Shown: in pieces, positions 37,101 to 49,100 of the stretch
Layout of the letters: the number at the start of each line of letters is the position of its first letter
Position numbering within the stretch: the first letter of the stretch is position 1
Source of the DNA: Trichobilharzia szidati
Lineage: Eukaryota; Platyhelminthes; Trematoda; Strigeidida; Schistosomatidae
Direction of reading: 5' to 3'
Assembly (NCBI GenBank): GCA_944472155.2
Contig: OX235271.1
Location: 79,468,256 to 79,532,255 of the forward strand
DNA length: 64,000 nt
Made by a program: the position numbers and the translations under genes
Notes under the pieces: generated by a model
What the model saw: only the letters and a program-made list of their open reading frames with translations
Told to the model about the DNA's origin: nothing
The model's database searches: none

Positions 37101-40100
37101 TCTGTCAAGCCAGGCTGGACAGCTTTCCAGAATACATTTACAGTCTTGGGGCTGTCCACCACCAATATGCTTTACTGCACAAAAACAAGTAAACTGATAA
37201 ATGCACATTGAGGTGAATAGAAGCGAGATCTTGTTCTTAACGTATAACTAGATATAGCTGTCTGCTGAAAAATGTGATTCCCAAGAAAGTTACATGCTTA
37301 TTCTTTTCCAGGCACTTGAAGAGATAAATTTTATTAATCCTGGCTTCACTATCGCCTTCGAACTCACCGTTGACGAAGAGAATTTTCCTAGAGACAGTTG
37401 ACATCTTTGATGACGACAGTTAGTCTCCCATAAATCGGTCAACAAATCTAAATGGATATTCATTTTCGAATAAGGCGTTGTTTAGAAATTTCAAACGAGT
37501 CTCTGATGTATTCTCCCTACAGACCTTTTGAATTTTTAAGCATTATGAGAGTACTGGGAGTTTTTTGCTCTCTAGTAAAACTATAATTATTATCGATCCA
37601 TATGAAAACGTTTCTTTTCCAATATATTACTCATTCATACCTTCTTATATTACTCTCTTCCCTCGTGAATAATTCAAGAATGAAGATGAAGAAATTGAAA
37701 GGAAATTTTTGGCTATTCGTGATCCAAAAACTTTAGCTATAGATGCTCTTAAAATGGGTGAACTACTAAATGGAAGTTCATTGCAAGGTAAACGAAACAA
37801 ATTGTCTCATCAAGTTTGATTTCATTTTCATACTACTCCTATTTTTAAAAGTAGTATGCGGGTTTGACTGGCTGTGATTGGTTTCTTTGATCTAGATGGT
37901 TTAATCGTGAAGCTTTAACTGATTCTAGACAACAGTGTCATATCTAACTTCAAAATGAAGTGAGCCTTCACTATTCTCAATGGCTATCGACTGTGATCGA
38001 TTGTTTCCAGAAATGATGTTGTCATTATATTCACCTGTATCGGTAGTAGCCGGGTAGTTGACTGATTATTTGACGATTTTGGTGGGTTGATTTACTCTTT
38101 ATTGTTTGACAGATGTGATTTTTATCAACATATCTGTGAAGTGCAAATTAGAGTGAGTACTAAGCTTCTAAGGATTCTCAAGCATTTTTGGAGCTTCCTC
38201 TGTTGAATGTCCTTACATTTATTTCTACAACTGAATTGATATAGTTATCCACGTGTATTCATTTGAAAAATCGCATGCCATGTGTCTTTGACTGTCATTT
38301 TGTACTCATAAAGAGGAAGGTGAAAGGGATGTCAACTGTAGCTAAAATAGGATCTTTCATAGTCAATGCAATCTGCTTTACAGTTGATATCCGTTTTGTC
38401 TTTGTGTCAATCTTGGTGCAGTTTCTAGTGGAACTCCTTCGTGAAGTACCTCTAAAAGTGACAAGACTACCAGTGAATGTCACCAAAGACCAAACCATAG
38501 ACATTTAACATCATTTAATAATAACTGTTCATCTCTAATGACATCAATCTATGGACAATAATTTAAAGAAGACTTCCATGATAATCCGATTCATATAGGA
38601 ATTGTAAAATTCGCCAGAAGAGGTATTTGTTCATTCTGGATTTAAATGTTAGTTAATGGTTTCACAGGTAAATTGGCCAGTATCTTCCACTAGTTAATTT
38701 TATCACTGTCTAAAGTTATAGCTTCTATAAGTAAAATTAAAAAGTCATGACTAACCCTAGGAATAAAACAAATTATTATATTATTATTATTCCCCTGGGT
38801 TCCGAGTGGAACACAGGGCTTCAACAACACATCTCCACTTTCTTCCATTCTCTGGTATCCTCTTCAGCCGTGTCCACGATTGACCATAATCTCTCATCTC
38901 CTCCTCGTATGGCCTCCTCCGTGTCAACATCGGAAGACTCACTCGTCGCTTCGCATCCGGATTCCACTGTAGCGATGGCCTGGTGCGATGCCATTCGATG
39001 GTTTACTCAATATACGCCCCCATTTTTCCCTACATATTTGTTGGCAGATAGGTTCTTCGTTGGTTTGTCCCCATGGTTTCTTGTTGCTAATTCTTTCTGG
39101 CCGGCTGGCCATTTGATCTTCAATATGAAGCCACCGAATGCAACTGTTGATGAAAGTCTGCAGTGGTCTGTTGGAAATGCTTTTCGTGACATGCAGTGCA
39201 AGTTTTTGACCCGTATAGAAGAAGTGACTGGGTTCATATTCGTGTTGAAAATCCGAATCTTGTTCTTAATGCCACGAACTGCAGAAGACTTCCAAACTTG
39301 TTTCAGGTTGATGAAGGTGTATCTGGCCTTTCCGATTCTGGTGGGCCTTGACATTTTCATATGTTCTGAGTGTCTGTGGATGAAACTGTGCTTCCTAGAT
39401 AAGTGAAGAAGGTAACCTCTGTCAAATCCCTCCTATTGATCCTGATTGGTACTGTTTGCTGTAGCTGTTTCTTTTGGTTCATTATCTTCATCATCTCCGT
39501 CTCCACCTTCTATATGTTCACCAGGAGTCCCCTCTTCGCTGCCTGCCTTACCTCTTCTGCCGGTTTGTTGGTTTTCGCCTGCAAGTCTTCGAGTTTGTGT
39601 GACATTAAACAAAGATCATCCGCGCGCAAAATCCAGATCTTCTAGAGTCTTCTTATTGGTGGTCCAGCGTATTCTTGTATTCTCACCCCCAGGCACAGTC
39701 TGATGCATAATCCAGTCCACGACAATTAAGAATATCGTCTGTGGTGATAACAGGCAGCCTTGTCTTACTCCTGCATGTACTTTGAACGCCTCGCTGAGTT
39801 TTCCGTTGTGGATCACCTGACACGTGGCGTCCTCTGAAGTGATCAGACCATTTATTGTTTCATTTGTTTCTCCTCCTTGATGATTAGGAATAAATCAAGA
39901 TGATGTTAAAATTACATTCGTGTAATTGTGAATGGCAAATTTTGCCCAAATATTTGTTAAATAGATATTTATGTTTCACATAATTGAAATATACAGCGAA
40001 TTCTAACTGGTTGCTCAAGTTTCATTCTTCTGCTACCATAACTAATTAGAAAGTTTAAAAACTTTGAGAAATGCAGTATCAAAAAATTCCTGTTATGATA

Positions 40101-43100
40101 ATCTTATAATAAGATACATGGAGCTTTAATAGGTTGAAATGGTCGTCTGAAAGTGATGGGAAACCAGTATTTCAGCCACCCCTATACGCGGTAATGAAGT
40201 TGGAATCAATTAAAGGGATTCCTCGGAATTTGCCTAATTTACAATAAGGAAGGTGAAAAACAATAAAAGGTACACATGACAGAAATCTTTGCTGTACAAT
40301 GTGAAGTACTCAGAATGCATGCTCGGTTTCATAAACGGTTTCAGCACATAACAGAAGAAAAAGTTGTATTCCTGGGGGACTTAAAGCCTAATTTGTAGGT
40401 GTTTAGCATAATTAATTTTCACATTTTCGGTTTTGTAGAGATTACGATTAACTTCAAATGTAGAAGTCACAAAATTAGTGAGATTAATTATGAAAAGTGT
40501 GAATGTCAGTCCCCACCTCGCCAATGGCTATATGAAAGATGTCGTGAAATGTCATGACCAGTGGGATATATCACTGTCAAGATGAAGTGAATGCTCATCG
40601 ATGCTATCGATTTATAATTTTAAGAATTTATAATTCAAGGATTAGGAGATACTAACCTGTTGCGTGAATGGTCAGTGGACCGTCCTACACTCGATAGTTG
40701 GTGGGGTCTTTGGTATGCAATGATGCAGAGTTATTAAACACGACGAAGCAGATTTTCAGTACCTCCTGTTCTTCAGTGATTCTCTAACTTATATAGGATT
40801 AATGACGAAACCTACAGTGGAATAATATGTGCAATTTAGGCTGATAATTTGAATCAATCAAAGTTAAGCAGTTACCAGTTCTGATCTAAGAACTAAGACA
40901 AGTGCATATCCTTTATATTACTTAAATATAAGTCATAGTTATAAGATAACATTGAACATTTTATCTTTAAGTTGTATGCCCTTGTAACATAGCATTCCTT
41001 GATAGTTTACACAGTAACTTTAATGTTACTTCAATATTTGAGCTATGATTAACAGAAGGATGTTCACTGAGAGTAAATCATTACAAAAGTTCACAGAAGG
41101 TATATTTAGGTTTGATACAGTTTATGTTACAGTAGAGAAGAGTTGTAATCTCTCCAAATTAGTAATATCAGTTTAATTGGATTAGAAAAATGCTTTATTA
41201 TCACACATCTCCTGTAAAATGAATATATAATGGACAGGTGGTGTGTTCTGCACTGTCCATCGTTTTGATAATCCTTTGAAGGCAAGTAACTTACCGTCTA
41301 ACTACAAAGTTAATAAAAACCTAATGGCATAAACTTCTGTGCATAAAGGATGCAAAATAACTGTTTTGTTGGTATATCTCAAAAGTAAAAACACGCTGTA
41401 TCAATGAAATGATCTTACTAACATTTGTTTGTTTTATGAAATTCATTGAATAAAGATGACTGGAAACGTCTCTTAATAAATACCTAACTACCCAGATAAT
41501 ATACCTCTAAAATTGCACTTGATATGACAATACAAAGGCTTCAAGTAATTTTTAATTTGAGTTTCATCTTTAATTTCATGCAACTAAAAACTAAGTGAAT
41601 GGGAGTTTAATTACAAATAAATTGCGTCATTTCAATGAATGCGGTATTCATTGGTTCAGACATCTATAAAATTCAAAATAATCGAGCAAAGAATATTCTT
41701 TTCGATAAATTCCTCTTCCAGGCTCTACAATTATATATATATTTATATACACAGAATATTTTAAATTAGTAGTTAATAACAATATTAGCGTTTTTTAAAT
41801 AATATCAGTTTGTAAAGTATGATCAATGCAATTACAGTTCATTGAAGATGCTTAAATTATAATAATAATAAAGATATAATAGCGAATAGAATGTCAACTA
41901 AAATTAGGGAAATTTCACAAATATTCCGGATTATTCAAACCTGGATGGCCAAGGTAATGATAATGACTGAACTAACTTCTTTTGGATGTGGACGCTAATA
42001 TTGTTATTAACTACTAATTTAAAATATTCTGTGTATATAAACTTATACATAATTGTAGAGTCTGGAAGAGGAATTTATCGAAAAGAATATTCTTTGCTCG
42101 ATTATTTTGTATTCATTGGTCATTAAACTGCTTGGAATAGACTTAGGTTGAAAAACTGGACTTAAATTAATGATGGTTCACCAACCCAAGTTAATCCCAG
42201 AAAGTCTCATCATCAATTAGCAGTCAACGGCCTTCTCATGATAAAACAGTTCATAATTTTCTCTATATTCCACTTTCCTCTCTTTTAGATATACCAAATT
42301 TCAAAGGATTCAGTAAAGAATTATGTCGTAGTATGGTCGCCTCTGTAGATGTATCCTTTAATGTTGATTATTTTTGGACTACCTGTATTGTTTTTGTACA
42401 ATTTTATACTCATATCGATATCATTATTATAAGTACTAGTAGAAATCATAATCACCTTGGCGTCAATTTGTTCTCTGAGTAAGAAGATTGAACTACAATA
42501 CTTTCATTGTCAACATAGGCAACATCTTCAGGACTAATTCCAAATCAGAGAACTTAGCGTCAAAAACATCCGAACCATTCCAAACTGAAACCCACTAAGA
42601 AGTGATCAGGGGGTTTCTAGACTTATTTGAATTTGTTAGGTGAGGAGAATTAAACCAAGTAACCAATAGCACTTGGAACCACAAATTACGCTGGTGTTTA
42701 TTTTTCGCATCACACTTACAGCCAGTCATTAGTCACTTCTAGTGAATACAAGTATCAGACAACCAAAACTGAAATCATCTACATATACAGTGCTCCATTA
42801 TCATATCTGGATAGACGAAATTTGATCTGTTTGTGTGTAGTTGAATGTACCGCAGTTTCTTTGAGTCTACTAGAATATGGCCGAATTGAAATGTGCAGTA
42901 AAAATTCAAAATAACTGCATTCAGACTGGTCAAAAACCTCTTTATGTGAATGACGTTACATGATATTGATATAAATTGAAAAGTGTAAACAAATTTTCTA
43001 CCTTCTTCAATTACTTTTACTGAGAATTTAGAATTCCAAAGTAAAATTAATTTGAAAAAGTGAAACATTTGTAAGCATTTTACCATCGTACAATTCTTAC

Positions 43101-46100
43101 TTATCACTGCTATAATACATCTTAACTTGCAATCATATATTTAGAATAATTTAACTGGTTTAGTGGAATTGAATGAATTCATGGATTTGTGGATTCAAGC
43201 TAAAGGATGGAAGGTGAGTGATGCATCAATGTTTCTTTTTTGCTAGTGAATTAAACTACTTAAACTTTAATCAGTAGTAACAGCTAAACTAGAGAGATTT
43301 ACAAATTCTTTTATTGGATATAACTGTGTTGTATAGTGAATGATGTTTGAGGACAACGTGTACTACAAATGTCGTTTAATAAGTATTCCTTTACGCTGAA
43401 CCCTGTGCTTCATCAGAAAAGTTACTAAACAAACTCCAATTTACTTATCATAGTGACGGATGTCAGTGGAATGCCGGACGAGACAAAAATTAGTAAAGTT
43501 TAGCAAGTGAGGTTGTTTGTAAGAGACCTCAAGTGTTACTACTATACTACACTATATAGTGAACCACACTGTAGTATCCTACAAGACATTGCACTAAATC
43601 ATAGTTTTATATACACCACAAATGAAGAGCTAATTAACATATCAATAATGTAATTACTACTGGACTGTGTGAGTAGTTGGATACCATTCATATTAAGCAA
43701 AGGTGCTTGCCAGCCAGCGAAACCTAAGTGATCTAAACACTGGATGGCTGTTTGACACATAAAGGGGTCAAGTCCATTAGAGGTATACGCTTTTGACACA
43801 ACTCAGAGAGTCAAATTGGCCTAAACCACCTGAATTCATATTAGCTACTCGGATGGAGTGGTAATGCGAAATTAAATACGACATCTCTAACTTAGTTGTA
43901 ATAGTAACAATTGACTTAGTGAGGATAAGTATACAAATTGAATAGAAAAAAAATGAAAAATTGGTAGAGCTAAAATATGATTGGGGATTACCATACTTTA
44001 GCATAGAGGGATTAAGACCATGAAAGTTGGAGGGGTTGAACGAACTTCTTCTGTACACAGAGATCTGGCTTTTCTGTTTCGATAGCCAAAGCTTCAGCAA
44101 TACAGATGATTCGGGTACGTAGGGATTTGGGCAAATTACTCTTTGCCTTGTAGATGACTTTGAAGGCGGAGGCTATAGAGATAGGGTGATCATTATCGAC
44201 CATATGTTCAATGATCGCGCTTCTTATCGCTCCACTTCCACCTTTTCGTAACCATGCAGGATAGTGTTCTTGCACCCTCTTGGACAAAACTCGTGTCGAA
44301 CGACCGATATACCTAGCTCCACACGAGCAGGTGAATTGATAAACACACATAGAGTTGGTCAACAGCGGGATATTGTCCTTCAGGTTATTGAACAATAATG
44401 GTCGACTAGAAAAGGCTATTGTCAGGGATGCAGCAGGGAATGTTCTTTTTTAGGGACTGTGATATCCTCCGTTTCATGATATCGGAAGCTAAGTCCCCTT
44501 TGAAATCCAAGCTCATGTAAAGTGTCTTCTTGGGTACGGTTGATAACTCACGTTTTTTAGGATTTGAATGTATATTCTTATCTAGAAAACGTGGTGGAAA
44601 TCCATTTTCTATTAGGATTTTCCTCAAGATATATAACTCACCTTCCACAGTATCAGGGCTACATATGCGCCGAATACGAGTGGCAAGCGACCGGATCAGG
44701 TTTCGTTTTCGACCAATGGGTACCCAGCTGTAGAAATTTGTCAGTTGACCATTCCATGACAGCTTGCGATAAATCGATCTTTTCAGGGTTCCATCGGTCC
44801 TTCTTGATAAGTTCACATCGAGGAAATGCATGCTAGACTCGTTCTCCATTTCGAGTGTGAATTTTATCGCCGGATGGCAACCATTAAATACATCTAATAT
44901 AATATTCAAGTTATAATCACTATTACAAATAATAAATAAATAAAATTCCACAAAAAGATGATATATAAACTGCAAATTGTGAGGCGCCTATGTCTGATTG
45001 CAATCAAAAGCCCGGTCACCGTGCGTTAATAAGAAAAAACTAACAAAGCTGTGTCAAGGGTGGTCAGATTAAATTTTGAGCGAGTGCCAAACAGAGAACA
45101 AAGGCAATTCACCAAAAGATATTGAACAGTGAGGAGTGCATTAATAAAACGCATACAAAATACACCGTTTAAATATAAAATAATTACTATATAACAAATA
45201 TGTATTAAGTGAGATCAAATTCAATAAGAAAAACCAGTGATTGGGATGGAATAACAAAATATTCTTTCATACTACTCACTAGTGCTAAGTAGTATGAATT
45301 AAATACAAAAAAGGGAAGCAATGGACAGCCAAAGAAGGTATGAAGTCATTGGAAAAAGAACAAAACTGTGACTCTCAACAGATATTAGCTGAATATTGAA
45401 TCCTGTAGTCTTCAAAACTTTTATTACGTACTAAAAAGCCATGCCTTTTTGGCAAGAATTATTTGTAATCATATGTATTTCATTAACCAGTAACATATTT
45501 CTGCACTGAATTAAAGAAAAAAAGTATACACTTATGCAATAAACTTCTTTCTACTGACCAAATCAATCCCAATACCATCTTTTTCCATTCTTTGTGGAAC
45601 ACAGGACTTCAAGCCTTAAGATTCCTCTAGGCTTGTTTTTGATACGCTTTGGTAATGCTATCTTCGCTCTTAACGTTCCTTCTTTTCTGGGCTTACTACC
45701 GTCTAATGAACTTTGAGAAATTTAAGAGCGTGTCGGTCTTGATTTGAACCCAGACCTCCTACGTGACTGGCAAGCATTCTACCAATACCACCTACTCCAC
45801 TCTAAATGCAGTTAGGTTTTGAAACTCTAGAGAGATATACACTATATTAAGTTAATTAAGAATTCAATATAGAAAAAATCCCCATTTAGACATTTGGAAA
45901 ACAGAAAGATTGAGCGAAGAAATATTTACTTTTCAATTAGATCCTCATCTCTGGCTCTACTCTAATATACATAGCATTTTTATTACAATACACAACAGTT
46001 TGCCAAACAAGTGGCGATATGTTTGTTAACAATAATTAAACAGTATCAAAATGTCAATGGGTTAATAATTAACGAAGAAAATCAATACACATTTAAAAGG

Positions 46101-49100
46101 TAGAAATGGTTAGAATAAATTAATTTTACAAGAATAACACGTAATTAAAGATGAAGTGGTCAAAATAAATAAAAATAAAATAATTTGGACAATTATAATT
46201 TTTATAGTTTTTAAAGGTTTAGGGGGAGGAGGGCGACGTAGTCCTGTTTATGCATTCTTGTAACGATGGCCACGGTAAGGAAAGTGGCTGTACAAATTTC
46301 TTCTGAACACATAAGCTTGGCTTCTTTAGGTGGATTCCGATTGCTTCAGCTGTCTGTAGAAGACGAACTCTTAGAGCAAAGTTAAGATTAGTCGGAATGC
46401 GATAAATAATTTTGAATGCAGTATTCACATCAACCTTGTGCTCAGTATCAACAAGGTGTGCTAAAATAGAACTCCGAGTAGATTTTGTTTGTCCCTTGCT
46501 TAACCACGCTGGATGATGTTCAGAAATACGACGATGAAACTGCCTAATTGTACGCCCAATGTAGCTGGCTCCGCAGCTGCAGTTAAACTGGTAGTTACAC
46601 ATAGAAGAGGCAAAATTAGGTAGTTTATCCTTATTTCTCGAACATAGAAAAGGGGTGGTTGTGAAGAGATAACGTACCTCTGCTGCATAATAAGCTCTTT
46701 TAACTGCATTCTTCAAGCGCTGTATTATTATTTCGCTGATGTTGTCACCAAGGAACTGCAGTTTTATGAACATTGTTTTTTCGGAACTGTAGCCATACTG
46801 ATGTATTGCCTTAATGCATACACAAAGAAAGCAGAAACTTTCGATATGTATATTGTTCTCAACAGTCTTCAATGTCTAATGTGCTGAAATACAAATTCTA
46901 TAACCATATTTATTCATCAACGCGTCTAGTCTATTATCCCTTTTACTGATTGAATGACCTAACTTTTTCTCTGCCATTTACACAGACAAATTCAATTAAC
47001 ATGACTTTCTAGAGTAGCTGTAAATTTAGCCTATCAACTGACTGGTAATTAAAACAAGGAAATCTGTTTGTTGCATTTCTGCCAAATGCCTAATATTACA
47101 CCATTTATTTTTTATAAAACTTGAGTTGTTTCTCTCACATAATCAGTTTTTCTTCTCTTCATACATTTAGAATATTTTCCTTAAACACGATATTGATCAA
47201 AGTGGATTTTTCAATTCCTATGAATTCAGAGAAGCTTTGAATGATGCAGGTATGTGCTTTATGTCAAGAAAAATGATAAAATATTGATTTTCAAAAGTTT
47301 TTTGTAGGGAATTATAACGGGGAGGTCCTGGGTTCGAATCCCAGTTGGTGCGTACTGATGATGAGTCCTAGACGTTCTCCAACTGATATCAATTCGTGAT
47401 CAAACCTTAAAAAAAAGCAAATCCCTATAAACAAACTGTTGAAAATTAATCTGATGCTCGCTAGTGACTGGCTGCAGGAAGAAGTTTCCCGGATTTCTAG
47501 TGAGAAGTCGTGACCAGTGGGGTCCACCTGGTCGAGAGTGAGGACAAATGCTCGCCGGTTACATTGGCTGGTAGTCGGTAGCACTAAAATCACGAATTGG
47601 TAGAAGTTAGGATTTATGGACCACTGCGTTGGGTACCATTGGCTGAATGGTATACGAGCTTGTCTTGGAACCGCAAGCTCCTGGGTTCCAGTGGGTAGGA
47701 ACTGTCCCAAACTAGAAGGAAACAGCTGGTTGTCCAGTACGCCTTGGTTTTCAATGCTTCTCCGACTGATGTGAATCTGTGATCAGACTTGAAAATATTG
47801 ATTAAAAATCTTTTTTAGAGTTGTATATCCTGTGACTAGCCTTAATTAATAGGTGATTGACTGCATAAAGTAAATCACTAAAGAATTTGGCCCATTTTTC
47901 ACATGAGTCCATGTGCCTGTCGACCAGATTATTAACAAGCTGGTTAAGTGGCACGTTGCTTACCCTGCTGACAACCTTTAATATCCTGCGTAATATGTTA
48001 TAGTCTTTCTTCAGTAGCCCGGGAAAATTTGAGAATTTGGGAAATTAACTCTCTTCATTCGCTTTTTCTTCATCTGCATCTAGGTTATCATGTCAGTAAT
48101 CGATTGTTCAATGCTATAGTACACCGATATCAAGAACCTGGAACGAATGAAATTAGTTTTGAAGATTTTATGTTATGTATGGTGCGACTAAAAACAGCTT
48201 TCGAAACTGCTGAAGCACATCCAAAGAATCTTGAAGGCACATCACTATTTAACAACGAAGATGTAAGTTTGTGATTTTTCTCCAAAACGTTATTTTCTCA
48301 TTTGAAGATGATAAAATGGTGAAAATGACATTAAGAATTAGTCGGTACTTAGTATTTATTTAGTCTTATCAAGAAACTTCAAAAATCCAGTTTATTATAT
48401 TTGTTCTGATCTCAACAGCTGAAATTACTGAAAATGCATGATTGTGGTGAAATCCACAAATTGAATATACCCCTATGCATGGCAAATATCGCTTGTTAGT
48501 TTTTTATTCCTTTAAAGTTCCGAGTGGAACATACAGCAATGAGCTTCAAGGTTTCTGTAGAAGTGTTGTTATTACGTGATGGAGTTGATTCTCTTACACC
48601 TAACCTACCCTCTTTTCTGAGCTTACTGTCGATTAGTAAAGTGGGCGAGAAATAGTAGTTTGTCGGTAAGGAATGGAACCCCAATCATAGGTATGTTTGG
48701 CAAGCATTCTATCATTGAACAACCGAATCTAAATCGGTTGAATGAAACCAAAGCCAAGTACATCATGCTTTGCACTAGTTATTCCGTGATAATGTACTTA
48801 AAGTTCACCTTCTAAATATCATCTCAGTTACACAGCATTATTGATTTATTCAAACCACTGGTCTCAGAACATTTCCTAGTTGAAAGGATTTAAATAATTA
48901 CAGATCAATATTTCATAGACCACCAATTTGTTTCAATCTATTTTTAACTATTCTACTTTGACTGTGGACTATCAACTGTAGATCACTTGATGATATGGCA
49001 GTTCACTTCTAAGTAGTAGTCAACAGATTCGTAAATTTTAAATATTGAGAATTAGATGTCTGACTAATATGGTTAATAGTGCATATTTATCCTTTTAGTG

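Noticed and set aside
47312..47710. 132-codon open frame on the - strand
   Set aside because: Antisense of two hammerhead SINE copies; no coding character.
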